This document shows, in pieces, positions 17,980 through 24,948 of a stretch of 36,049 nucleotides of DNA. Position 1 is the stretch's first letter. Each line of letters begins with the position of its first letter. The notes beneath the pieces are model-generated. The model was not told where the DNA came from and ran no database searches. It worked only from the letters and a program-made list of their open reading frames with translations. Source of the stretch: Kiritimatiellia bacterium (GTDB taxonomy: Bacteria; Verrucomicrobiota; Kiritimatiellia; RFP12; UBA1067); contig JAGCMU010000098.1 of the NCBI GenBank assembly GCA_017646325.1, forward strand, positions 1-36,049, in the 5' to 3' direction. The position numbers and the translations under genes are program-made.

Positions 17980-18330
17980 TTATACGCAGATAAAAACGAT
18001 GCCTGGATTTGGTGAGCGGCGATAATATTGCGGGATTTGCGTTATGTCTGGAAATGAGAGACATTCAACCGAAAATATGTCGGCTGCTTTTTCACCGTCC
18101 AAATATCCGCGAATATGGTACTGAGAAAGATATCGACTGCATGCAGCCAAGACATTTTGTTTGATTAAAGACGTCCCGCCTGAAGAGCCGTACCCGGTTA
18201 TAACAGCAAACAAACTAGGTCCTGCGGCGCGAGCATTTGAAATTATTCTTTCAAGCTTTGCCAATGCCGTATCCACATTACTGCCGCGCGGATGCAAATC
18301 GTATTCCATCAACCCTTTATTGCGTTTCAT
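17980..18330 (-). CDS. Small Smr-domain protein
   Basis: This 116-residue protein is mostly one Smr (small MutS-related) domain, a nuclease/nucleic-acid-binding fold found alone or at the C terminus of MutS2. Evidence is the YDLHPRG start (the family DLHG/DLHP block), the spacing through ALAKLERIISNARAAG, and VITGYGSSGGTSLIKQNVL, which corresponds to the family's HGxGxGxLrxaV loop although the usual His is replaced by Thr or Gly. The C terminus (GEKAADIFSVECL) is less typical. The start lies 5 nt after nth, with a GGGAA-type ribosome site, suggesting cotranscription with that DNA repair gene. Substitutions in the loop leave the nuclease activity uncertain. Confidence 0.65.
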   Translation of the reverse strand: MKRNKGLMEYDLHPRGSNVDTALAKLERIISNARAAGPSLFAVITGYGSSGGTSLIKQNVLAACSRYLSQYHIRGYLDGEKAADIFSVECLSFPDITQIPQYYRRSPNPGIVFICV

Positions 18331-18335
18331 ATTCC

Positions 18336-19055
18336 CTACCCTTCTATAACGCTATTGCAATATTTTTTTATTGGGCAATCCGTACATTTAGGATTACGCG
18401 GAGCGCAACGCGTTTGCCCGAACGAAACCAAGTATGAGTTCCACGTTTTCCAATATTTTACAGGTAAAATTTTTCTAAGCGTCATTTCCGTCTCAAACGG
18501 AGTTGACGTTTTTAAAAGTCCCAATCGATTTGTTATCCTGTGTACGTGTACATCAACGCAGATTGCGGGTTTATCAAATCCTACCGCAACCACGAGATTT
18601 GCGGTTTTTCTCCCCACTCCGGGTAGCTCGCACAAAGACTCTACATCTTGCGGCAACACGCCTCCAAATTTTTCACGCAACACAGATGGAAGCTTTTTCA
18701 AATGCTTCGCTTTTTCCCTGAAAAAACCGACGGGAAAAATCAAGGCTTCAATTTCTTTGACACTCAAAGATTCTAATCCTTGAGGCGTAACAGCGCTAAA
18801 CCTTTTACGCAATTCTCCAAAGAGACGCTCGACAGCTCCCGCCGTGCACGCGTCTTTCGTTCGTGCAGAAAGGATTGTTCCCACGAGCACGCAAAAAGGA
18901 TCTTTTGTCTGCGCTTCTATGAGTTCAATGATAGGCGCAGAATGAGAGACAAACTCTTTTTTAAGAAGTTTATTTATTGCTGAAAATTTCTTTTCCATAT
19001 CGTCAAAAAGAAAAACAGAGTCAATGATATCGTCCATTGACTCTGCTACAACCAT
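18336..19055 (-). CDS. nth: Endonuclease III
   Basis: This 239-residue enzyme is a base-excision-repair glycosylase/AP lyase for oxidised pyrimidines. The helix-hairpin-helix reads LPGVGRKTAN, with catalytic Lys150 and, 18 residues later, Asp168 in ICVDVHVHR, exactly the E. coli K120/D138 spacing. The C-terminal [4Fe-4S] cluster is Cys217-x6-Cys224-x2-Cys227-x5-Cys233. The family block usually reading LSAQTTD is LSARTKD here (62-68). The chain has about 19 extra N-terminal residues compared with relatives; a start at the Met of MEKKFSAINK (about 18998) would give a normal 220-residue protein, and neither candidate has a clear ribosome site. It follows the HU gene by 19 nt. Confidence 0.93.
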   Translation of the reverse strand: MVVAESMDDIIDSVFLFDDMEKKFSAINKLLKKEFVSHSAPIIELIEAQTKDPFCVLVGTILSARTKDACTAGAVERLFGELRKRFSAVTPQGLESLSVKEIEALIFPVGFFREKAKHLKKLPSVLREKFGGVLPQDVESLCELPGVGRKTANLVVAVGFDKPAICVDVHVHRITNRLGLLKTSTPFETEMTLRKILPVKYWKTWNSYLVSFGQTRCAPRNPKCTDCPIKKYCNSVIEG

Positions 19056-19074
19056 TTTACAATGGCATCGCTAA

Positions 19075-19398
19075 TTACTTCTTAGCAGCCTTTGGTGGAA
19101 CGAGAGCGTCCTTAGCAGCCTTTGCAAGACGGAACTTGGCAACATTGCATGCTTTCTTCTTGATCATTTCACCAGTCTGAGGATTGCGGACGGTACGAGC
19201 AGCTTGCTTCTTGATCAAAAGCTTGCCGAGACCAGGAATAACCCAACCCTTTTCATTCTGCTTAGCACCTTCGTAAGCGAGTGCGATGAGCTTAGCATAG
19301 ATTGCTTCTGCTTGCTTCTTTGTAACTTCACCAGCTTCAGCGAGAGCAGCCATGATACCACTCTTGGTTGTTGGAACAGGAGTAACTTTCTTTGCCAT
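19075..19398 (-). CDS. HU/IHF-family DNA-binding protein
   Basis: This 107-residue protein is a histone-like nucleoid protein that bends DNA as a dimer. Residues from TKSGIMAALAEAGEVTKKQA form the helical body, followed by WVIPGLGKLLIKKQAAR and the DNA-embracing arm RTVRNPQTGEMIKKKA, whose Asn-Pro (prolines at the arm tip) intercalates into DNA. The chain is slightly longer than the 90-95 norm because of a 10-residue Lys/Pro/Thr N terminus and a Lys-rich tail. HU versus IHF cannot be decided. It has its own good promoter (19452-19480), AGGAA before the ATG, and palindromes in its leader that may serve autoregulation. nth follows. Confidence 0.92.
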   Translation of the reverse strand: MAKKVTPVPTTKSGIMAALAEAGEVTKKQAEAIYAKLIALAYEGAKQNEKGWVIPGLGKLLIKKQAARTVRNPQTGEMIKKKACNVAKFRLAKAAKDALVPPKAAKK

Positions 19399-19408
19399 TT
19401 TTATTTTC

Positions 19409-19427
19409 CTTAATTAAGTTAGCGCTA
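19409..19427. promoter_or_regulatory. Two palindromes in the HU leader
   Basis: CTTAATTAAG (19409-19418) and TAGCGCTA (19420-19427) are perfect palindromes nearly touching, between the HU ribosome site and the transcription start. They could bind a regulator or fold in the mRNA. Short palindromes are common in AT-rich leaders, so significance is modest. Confidence 0.35.
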
Positions 19428-19435
19428 GGGGAAAT

Positions 19436-19483
19436 CCCTTGCGACAACACAATAATAACTATTTTTCAGATATTTTGCAAGGG
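19436..19483 (-). promoter_or_regulatory. HU promoter bracketed by an inverted repeat
   Basis: On the minus strand TTGCAA (19475-19480) and TATTAT (19452-19457) are 17 nt apart, a good sigma70-type promoter. A 7-bp inverted repeat, CCCTTGC (19436-19442) and GCAAGGG (19477-19483), overlaps the -35 box on one side and lies a few bases after the expected start on the other, with centres 41 bp (about four helical turns) apart. This would suit a repressor or looping arrangement, such as HU autocontrol. Confidence 0.7.
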
Positions 19484-19490
19484 TAAAAAT

Positions 19491-20363
19491 TTAAAAATTT
19501 GAAAAAACCTCATTAATAAGGGTTTCGGGAGTTGACGCCCCGGCCGTTATTCCAAGTTTTTCCACTTGCGAAAAATCAATTTTCTGCACTTCCTCTAAAG
19601 TTCCGGCGAGCCAGGCGACACCGCCTTTTTCCTCTGTAATTTTAGCAAGGCGTTTTGTGTTTGCGGAATTTGGAGAGCCTAATACGAGCACGCCTGTTTT
19701 CTTGCCCTCTTGTTTCCCGAGAGAAATAAAATCACGAACGGCTTTTTGTCTGTCGCGCGTTGCGGTACATACCGATGAAGCAGCGGAAGTTTCTGAATTC
19801 GGGAAACGTTTTTTTATCGCAGCCAATAAATTGACGACTTCCTCTTCTGCTAGTGTTGTCTGCACGACGACACGTATTTCTGAAGCTTTATCCCATCCGA
19901 TAGAATCAACATCTTCACACGTATTGATTACGGAAAATTCGCCGCCAAGTTCTACAACCTCTCCCGTGACGCCTTTTACTTCAGCGTGTGAAGAATCTCC
20001 TACAACAATCACTTTTTTATTTGTGAGGACTGCGTCACAGACTTCTCTATGAATACGCGAAACGAACGGACACGTCGTATCGGTAATTTTAAGCTTTTTC
20101 TCTGCGGCGCGTTTGCGTATTTCAGGAGATACGCCGTGCGCAGAAAACAAAACAAGAGAACCGTCGGGGATTTCATCGATTGATTCAACGCTCACCATGC
20201 CGCGTTGAGCCAATTCATCCACGACCATTTCATTGTGAACGAGTTGGTGAAGAGAGTAAACCTTTTCCCCGGGATTATCATCTAAAATTTTTTTGGCGAC
20301 TCTTACGGCGTTCATTACGCCGCTGCAAAATCCGTGAGGATTAATTACGATCGGGTTCAGCAT
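19491..20363 (-). CDS. ispH: 4-Hydroxy-3-methylbut-2-enyl diphosphate reductase
   Basis: This 290-residue iron-sulphur enzyme makes isopentenyl and dimethylallyl diphosphate in the last step of the MEP isoprenoid pathway. The three cluster cysteines are Cys13 (GFCSGV), Cys98 (DTTCPFV) and Cys199 (SSVCTATRDRQ). The substrate-phosphate residues His43 (LVHNE), His76 (SAHGVS) and His126 (SSHAEVKG) are present, as is GSPNSANTKRL near 230. Length is a little short of E. coli (316). Its start lies inside the mazG 3' end (23-nt overlap) without a strong ribosome site, so translation is likely coupled. It is the last gene of the ribH-led run. Confidence 0.96.
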   Translation of the reverse strand: MLNPIVINPHGFCSGVMNAVRVAKKILDDNPGEKVYSLHQLVHNEMVVDELAQRGMVSVESIDEIPDGSLVLFSAHGVSPEIRKRAAEKKLKITDTTCPFVSRIHREVCDAVLTNKKVIVVGDSSHAEVKGVTGEVVELGGEFSVINTCEDVDSIGWDKASEIRVVVQTTLAEEEVVNLLAAIKKRFPNSETSAASSVCTATRDRQKAVRDFISLGKQEGKKTGVLVLGSPNSANTKRLAKITEEKGGVAWLAGTLEEVQKIDFSQVEKLGITAGASTPETLINEVFSNF

Positions 20364-21132
20364 TTTTCACTTCGTCCCATATCGCATCCATCTCTTCAAG
20401 AGTCATATCTTTGAGAGATTTGCCAAGTTCTTTCGCCTTCGCTTCTACGCCGCGAAAACGGCGTGAGAATTTCGCCGTCGTTCCTTCGAGGGCCGACTCT
20501 GCGTCAGCTTTGATATGACGGGCATAATTTGTAACGGCAAAAAGAACATCTCCAAGTTCTTCTTTTATGTGTTCCGGAGAATGCTTTTCTTCGACGGCTT
20601 CATTAAGCTCGTCAAGCTCCTCTTTGATTTTTTCAAGAGGTCCTGAAGCATCCTTCCAGTCAAACCCGACCCGCGAAGCTTTCTCTGCTGTACGCTGGGC
20701 TTTTAAAAGAGCAGGCAATGCTTGAGGAACACCATCAAGAGCCGAATGGCGTAATTCCTTTTTATGTTCCTGCTGTTTAATCTGCTCCCAATTACGGAGA
20801 ACGGTAGCCGAATCCTCGGCTTTCACGTCTCCAAAAACGTGAGGATGGCGGCGTACTAATTTATCGGAAATCGCATTCGCAACATCGTCAAAACTAAAAC
20901 GCCCCTCCTGCTCCGCCATAACACATTGAAACATCACTTGAAGAAGAACATCTCCCAGTTCTTCAATGTGATTGGCTTTGTCTTCAGGATGATCCATTGC
21001 CGCAAGAAGCTCATAAGTTTCTTCGAGCACGCAAGGCTTGAGAGTATCAAGAGTTTGGACCCGATCCCACGGGCATCCGTCAGGAGCTCGCAGGCGGGTC
21101 ATTATTTCATGAAGACGTTCGATGCCTGTCAT
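20341..21132 (-). CDS. mazG: Nucleoside triphosphate pyrophosphohydrolase MazG
   Basis: This 263-residue enzyme hydrolyses NTPs to NMP and PPi, thought to clean damaged nucleotides or lower alarmone levels. The two tandem MazG helical domains are visible: the first with GCPWDRVQTLDTLKPCVLEE and EELGDVLLQVMFQ (metal-binding EExxE/ExxD pattern), then RRHPHVFGDV, and the second with VGFDWKDASGPLEKIKEELD and KEELGDVLFAVTNYARH. Length fits the 260-270 of the full two-domain form. It lies 2 nt after the HAD-like gene and overlaps ispH. The product PPi would be a substrate for the PPi-type phosphofructokinase in the same operon, a link that is inference only. Confidence 0.95.
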   Translation of the reverse strand: MTGIERLHEIMTRLRAPDGCPWDRVQTLDTLKPCVLEETYELLAAMDHPEDKANHIEELGDVLLQVMFQCVMAEQEGRFSFDDVANAISDKLVRRHPHVFGDVKAEDSATVLRNWEQIKQQEHKKELRHSALDGVPQALPALLKAQRTAEKASRVGFDWKDASGPLEKIKEELDELNEAVEEKHSPEHIKEELGDVLFAVTNYARHIKADAESALEGTTAKFSRRFRGVEAKAKELGKSLKDMTLEEMDAIWDEVKNAEPDRN

Positions 21133-21134
21133 AA

Positions 21135-21809
21135 TTAAATATGCATTACACGAATTACTTCGTCGGCAATCTTTTCTTCGAACTTATCAAAGGCGACATC
21201 TGCGCCGCCGAAATCCTGATAAGCGACGTGATCGTGGACAACGGCGATTGCGGCGACACTTGCAAGAAGTGCAGCCTTAACACCGTGACCAGAACCGGTA
21301 ATACCTACAGTGAGGATGTTTGCAAGCGTATTTGCGCTGAGCGTACGGCGCCAATCATCCCACTTGCCGCCACCGTATGTCTTCGATGTGTCGGCATAAG
21401 GAACTACGAGCGGATTATCAAGCTCCGCGCAAACTTCCTTAAGGACTTCAACATCGCCACGCGTCGACAAGACCACCTTGATTTCGCGGTCGGTGAGCTT
21501 CTTGATGAAATTACGGACATCACTAGTCATCAAGGAAGAGAAACGCTTTGTAACTTCTTCCTTGAAAGCAGCCTGAATGTCGTTAGCAAGTTCAACAGCA
21601 TCCGCTTCCTTGCCAAGCTTTTCAAGAAGTTCAGTAAAACCGCCCTGCATTTTGCCGCCGGCAAGATGCAACGCTTCAAGTTTGATTGAAAAATCAATTC
21701 CAAGTCCAGCCAATTTTTCTTTCGTGATATCAAAGAGAATTGACGCACCGTCAATCATGGTGAAATCAACTTCAACAATTACGCCACGAGTTACTTTTTC
21801 TTCCGACAT
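21135..21809 (-). CDS. HAD-like protein with altered catalytic motifs
   Basis: This 224-residue protein aligns with haloacid-dehalogenase phosphatases in all four motif positions, but key residues differ. Motif I reads GVIVEVDFTMID (9-20) against GVIFDLDGTLVD: the nucleophile Asp is Glu13, while Asp15, Thr17 and Asp20 remain. Motif II is VLSTRGD (Ser115/Thr116), motif III Lys149 (GGGKWDDW), and motif IV is VGITGSGHGVKAALLASV (168-185), where the usual acidic residues of GDSxxD are Ile170 and His175. The helical cap (about 30-100) is normal. It may be inactive, a regulator, or a diverged enzyme. Spacing is 13 nt after PFK and 2 nt before mazG, an operon of sugar and nucleotide phosphate genes. 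Start: AAGGTG precedes the ATG. Confidence 0.7.
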   Translation of the reverse strand: MSEEKVTRGVIVEVDFTMIDGASILFDITKEKLAGLGIDFSIKLEALHLAGGKMQGGFTELLEKLGKEADAVELANDIQAAFKEEVTKRFSSLMTSDVRNFIKKLTDREIKVVLSTRGDVEVLKEVCAELDNPLVVPYADTSKTYGGGKWDDWRRTLSANTLANILTVGITGSGHGVKAALLASVAAIAVVHDHVAYQDFGGADVAFDKFEEKIADEVIRVMHI

Positions 21810-21822
21810 AAGACACCTTTAC

Positions 21823-23058
21823 TTATTTTTTAGGGGTTCTTGTTTTGCGTGGACGAGGCTGACCGATTTCAACAAGAAGCTTACGGAAGCGACTATTGCG
21901 AACGTTAAATGGCTTACCGCCTTTTACGCGTTCAAATTCGCAAGCGCGAAGTTCATTGTGATCGTCTTCGTCTTTACCTACAACACCGCCAACACCGTTC
22001 AACGCCGACTCGACTGCCTTTACGCAGCATTCGTAGATGAGAGAGAGGTCCTTCTTGCAAGGAGCTGCTGCACGAGCAAAATAACCGCTCTTCTGAACCA
22101 TCGTCTTTTCTGCACCGAGGCGTTCACCGAATTGCTTTGCAAACCACTGTCCGACATTGACCTTGTCAAGACGCGGGTGGCCAAATGCATCCAATGGAAC
22201 TTCTTCGCCGCGACGCTTCATTTCAGCGATAATCTGCTTAACGCATGCGCCTTCACTTACGAAAATGTTTACGCAATCGTGCTTATCCATAATCGCTTTG
22301 AGACGTTCTGCTTCCTTGTTGAAATCAATGCGTGATTCTGGTACGTAAACGGCATGTACATCCTGACGTTCACGCGTAAGACCGAATTCTGGAACGAATT
22401 TGATGCGACGCTTGAGCATCTTGTGGTAATAAATTGCCGTGAAAGCCGTAAGCCATCCGCAGTTGCGCCCCATAACTTCGTGAACGATCAACATACGTGG
22501 ATTTGCTGAATTTTCCTTGACGACGTTTGCAAAAAATTCCGCACCCTGTTCAGCTGCCGTGTAAGCACCGAGAGACTGCTTGATTGGATAAACATCGTTA
22601 TCAATCGTCTTTGGAAGACCTACAACTGTAAGGTCGTAGTTATTCGTTGCAAGATACTTTGCGAGATCTGCTGCAGTTGTGTTCGTATCGTCACCGCCGA
22701 TTGTATGAAGAACATCAACGCCATCCTTGACGAGTTGGTCGGCTGCGACCTTAAGCGGATCTTCGCCTTCCTTTACGAGACCGCGCTTGACACAGTCAGC
22801 AACGTTCGTAAGTTTGACACGGCTGTTGCCGATTGGGCTACCGCCATGACGTGTAAGGATGAGAGCTTTTTTACGAACTTCATCGGTAACCTTTACAGAT
22901 TCACCTTTGAGAAGCCCCATATAACCATTGATGTAACCGATTAATTCTACTTCAGGAGCCTGCTTGGTATATTCACTAATCAAATATCCGATTGATGAAC
23001 TTAAGCAAGGTGCAAGACCACCCGCCGTAAGAAACGCGACTTTTTTTACTTTACCCAT
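21823..23058 (-). CDS. pfp: Pyrophosphate-dependent phosphofructokinase
   Basis: This 411-residue enzyme interconverts fructose 6-phosphate and fructose 1,6-bisphosphate using PPi instead of ATP, so the step is reversible. The donor-specificity residues are the PPi type: GGDDTNTTAA (121-130), where Asp124 blocks ATP, and PKTIDND (149-155), with Lys150 and the catalytic Asp. Other features are TAGGLAPCLS at the start and EVMGRNCGWLTA, a sugar-binding block. The C terminus ends in a basic tail (PRPRKTRTPKK). Start has AAGGAA. It follows ribH with a 52-nt gap that contains a 12-bp palindrome, and the HAD-like gene is next. Confidence 0.93.
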   Translation of the reverse strand: MGKVKKVAFLTAGGLAPCLSSSIGYLISEYTKQAPEVELIGYINGYMGLLKGESVKVTDEVRKKALILTRHGGSPIGNSRVKLTNVADCVKRGLVKEGEDPLKVAADQLVKDGVDVLHTIGGDDTNTTAADLAKYLATNNYDLTVVGLPKTIDNDVYPIKQSLGAYTAAEQGAEFFANVVKENSANPRMLIVHEVMGRNCGWLTAFTAIYYHKMLKRRIKFVPEFGLTRERQDVHAVYVPESRIDFNKEAERLKAIMDKHDCVNIFVSEGACVKQIIAEMKRRGEEVPLDAFGHPRLDKVNVGQWFAKQFGERLGAEKTMVQKSGYFARAAAPCKKDLSLIYECCVKAVESALNGVGGVVGKDEDDHNELRACEFERVKGGKPFNVRNSRFRKLLVEIGQPRPRKTRTPKK

Positions 23059-23086
23059 TTTGTTTTTTCCTTAATTATTTTACGTT

Positions 23087-23098
23087 ACAAAATTTTGT
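23087..23098. promoter_or_regulatory. 12-bp palindrome between ribH and PFK genes
   Basis: ACAAAATTTTGT is a perfect palindrome in the 52-nt gap upstream of the PPi-phosphofructokinase gene. No clear promoter was found beside it, so it may be a weak operator, a partial transcript end or chance. Confidence 0.25.
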
Positions 23099-23110
23099 TA
23101 ATTTCCTAAT

Positions 23111-23572
23111 TTAAAAATTTTTCATGACATTGGCAATCTCAATTGCCGCCTGCATTGCAGAAAAGCCTTTATTGCCTTGCTTTGTTCCGCAACGTTCGAC
23201 AGCCTGTTCAAGATTTTCCGCAGTGACAACACCATCCGTCACAGGAACGAGAGTTTCAAGAGAGATTTCAGCAAATGCACGCGCTGTTGTTTCTGTAATC
23301 AAACCAGCATGCGCCGTTGCACCTTGAATCACCGCGCCGAGACCGATAACAGCTGAATATTCACCGCTTGCAGCAAACTTTTTAGCTACTACAGGAATTT
23401 CATAAGCGCCTGGCACGCGAACGAGAGTAAGATTGGCCGTATCGCCGCCATGACGAACGAATGCATCTTCTGCACCCTTAATCAATTGCTCAACAAGAAA
23501 TGAATTGAAACGGCTTGCAACTATTGCAACCTTCAACCCTTGAGCTGATAAATTACCTACTATTTCTTTCAT
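23111..23572 (-). CDS. ribH: 6,7-Dimethyl-8-ribityllumazine synthase
   Basis: This 153-residue enzyme condenses the uracil intermediate with dihydroxybutanone phosphate in the penultimate step of riboflavin synthesis. Characteristic blocks are SRFN near 18-21, RVPGAYEIP (phosphate and substrate site), GAVIQGATAH with the active-site His, and TAENLEQAVERCG. GNKGFSAMQAAIEI closes the fold. I chose the ATG at 23572 (MKEIVGN) because it matches family length and has a GGAGA site 9 nt upstream; a longer reading frame upstream is hydrophobic, unlike the family, and overlaps ychF. It has its own promoter and leads the PFK-mazG-ispH run. No other rib gene is nearby. Confidence 0.95.
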   Translation of the reverse strand: MKEIVGNLSAQGLKVAIVASRFNSFLVEQLIKGAEDAFVRHGGDTANLTLVRVPGAYEIPVVAKKFAASGEYSAVIGLGAVIQGATAHAGLITETTARAFAEISLETLVPVTDGVVTAENLEQAVERCGTKQGNKGFSAMQAAIEIANVMKNF

Positions 23573-23605
23573 AATAACTTTTCTCCGCTTTATGATTTTG
23601 AGTCT

Positions 23606-23635
23606 ATTATCCCATATTTTAATGTGGGCTCTCAA
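23606..23635 (-). promoter_or_regulatory. Promoter for ribH
   Basis: On the minus strand TTGAGA (23630-23635), 18 nt, GATAAT (23606-23611), about 35 nt before the ribH start. Within the spacer, CCCATA (23611-23616) faces TGTGGG, a 6-bp inverted repeat with one G-T pair. No FMN riboswitch consensus was seen in this short gap. Confidence 0.65.
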
Positions 23636-23664
23636 ATAAAAAATGAGGAAATGCGACAAAAATG

Positions 23665-24792
23665 TCACACATTGAAAAGAAATTCAACGACGTCGCCGTC
23701 TTTCATCTCATATTCTTTGCCTTCAGGACGCAAAGCACCTACACTTCTTGAACCGGCAACACCGTTGTTTTTGATGTAATCTTCGTATGCGATAACTTCC
23801 GCACGGATGAAGCCGCGTTCAAAATCGGTATGAATGACGCCAGCACAACGAGGCGCCTTCCAACCGCGCCTGAATGTCCACGCGCGGGCTTCCTTTGGAC
23901 CTGCTGTAAAGTAGCTTGCAAGGCCTAAAGTAGAGTAAGCAAGACGAATGGTCTTATCGAGCCCGCCTTCGCTCAAGCCGTAAGAAGAAAGGAACTCTTC
24001 TCTTTCTTCATCTGAAAGACCTGCCATATCAGCTTCCATTTGAGCGCAAATGACAACCATTTCACACCCCGCTTCGTCTGCGTATGATTTAAGGGCTTTT
24101 ACGTGTTCATTGTTGGCTCCCGCATCGGCGATATCATCTTCTGAAATATTTGCGCAATATATTACAGGCTTATCGGTAAGGAAATGCAATTCCTTTATGA
24201 CGTTCAAAATCGGATCGCCTTCTTCGCGAGGGAACGTGCGGACAGGATGGCCGTCGTTGAGATGGGTTATAAGTTTCGCCATTGCTTCAGATTCCGGACG
24301 CTTTTTAGGATCGGCCTTGGCTTCACGGCTGAATCGTTCGTAACGTTTTTGAAGTTGTTCCAAATCCGCCATCACGAGTTCCGTCTCGATAACTTCGGCA
24401 TCGGAGCGAGGATTGATGGGAGCGGATTGATTGCCGCCTTCTTGAACATGGATAATGTCGGAATTTTCAAAACAGCGTACAACGTGCAAAATCGCATCGC
24501 ATTCACGGATGTTTGCAAGGAACTTGTTTCCCAACCCTTCTCCGCGGCTCGCCCCTTTAACAAGCCCGGCGATATCGGTAAATGCGACAGTCGCCCGAAC
24601 GATTTGCTGCGGAGAGACTATTTTTGCCAATTCATCAAGACGTGAATCCGCAACTTCCACAATCGCCGTATTTGGCTCGATTGTACAAAACGGATAATTT
24701 TCCGCCGCCGCCTGTTGTTTTTTAGTAAGAGCGTTGAAGAGTGTAGATTTTCCGACATTCGGCAATCCGACAATACCCACAGCAAGACTCAT
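23665..24792 (-). CDS. ychF: Redox/ribosome-associated GTPase-like ATPase YchF
   Basis: This 375-residue protein is the universally conserved Obg-family P-loop ATPase YchF (OLA1), which binds ribosomes and responds to stress. G1 is GLPNVGKSTLFNALTK (9-24). The family hallmark NYPFCTIEPN follows, then the G3 block DIAGLVKGASRGEG and the inserted coiled coil (about 130-175). The specificity motif has shifted toward ATP as in the family. The C-terminal TGS domain shows CAGVIHTDFERGFIRAEV and ends GDVVEFLFNV. Length is slightly over the usual 363. It is transcribed alone or with ribH, divergent from the V-ATPase operon, with its own promoter and a small hairpin in the leader. Confidence 0.96.
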   Translation of the reverse strand: MSLAVGIVGLPNVGKSTLFNALTKKQQAAAENYPFCTIEPNTAIVEVADSRLDELAKIVSPQQIVRATVAFTDIAGLVKGASRGEGLGNKFLANIRECDAILHVVRCFENSDIIHVQEGGNQSAPINPRSDAEVIETELVMADLEQLQKRYERFSREAKADPKKRPESEAMAKLITHLNDGHPVRTFPREEGDPILNVIKELHFLTDKPVIYCANISEDDIADAGANNEHVKALKSYADEAGCEMVVICAQMEADMAGLSDEEREEFLSSYGLSEGGLDKTIRLAYSTLGLASYFTAGPKEARAWTFRRGWKAPRCAGVIHTDFERGFIRAEVIAYEDYIKNNGVAGSRSVGALRPEGKEYEMKDGDVVEFLFNV

Positions 24793-24812
24793 TTTTTTTC
24801 TTTCCTTTCAAC

Positions 24813-24830
24813 TCGCTTTTTTTAAAGCGA
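24813..24830. promoter_or_regulatory. Leader hairpin of ychF
   Basis: TCGCTTT (24813-24819) and AAAGCGA (24824-24830) form a 7-bp stem around four T residues, between the ychF promoter and its start codon. It could affect translation or mRNA stability. Confidence 0.35.
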
Positions 24831-24832
24831 AT

Positions 24833-24861
24833 ATTATCGCAAAAAATCACGCCTTTTTCAA
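24833..24861 (-). promoter_or_regulatory. Promoter for ychF
   Basis: On the minus strand TTGAAA (24856-24861), 17 nt, GATAAT (24833-24838), about 40 nt before the ychF start codon. It faces away from the V-ATPase promoter, and the -35 boxes are only about 35 nt apart. Confidence 0.75.
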
Positions 24862-24896
24862 TAAGATATGAGCGGTGGGCGAAAAAATTATAACTC

Positions 24897-24925
24897 TTGC
24901 AATTCCCCGCCTTTTCCGCTATAAT
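24897..24925 (+). promoter_or_regulatory. Promoter for the V-ATPase operon
   Basis: TTGCAA (24897-24902), a 17-nt spacer, and TATAAT (24920-24925), followed by the ribosome site GGGAGG (24939-24944) and the ATG at 24949. A TTG at 24937 is in frame but falls on the ribosome site, so the later ATG is the start. Confidence 0.85.
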
Positions 24926-24948
24926 CATTCTCAAAATTGGGAGGTTAT

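Noticed and set aside
21577-22335. 252-residue open frame opposite the PFK and HAD-like genes
   Set aside because: It crosses the boundary of two well-supported minus-strand genes and has no recognisable domain.
23573-23668. Longer N terminus for ribH
   Set aside because: The added 32 residues are hydrophobic and atypical of lumazine synthases, overlap ychF and lie before the promoter and GGAGA site.
24793-24948. Extra gene between ychF and the V-ATPase operon
   Set aside because: A minus-strand open frame here starts within the atpE leader region, is Lys/Glu-rich without homology, and overlaps both promoters.
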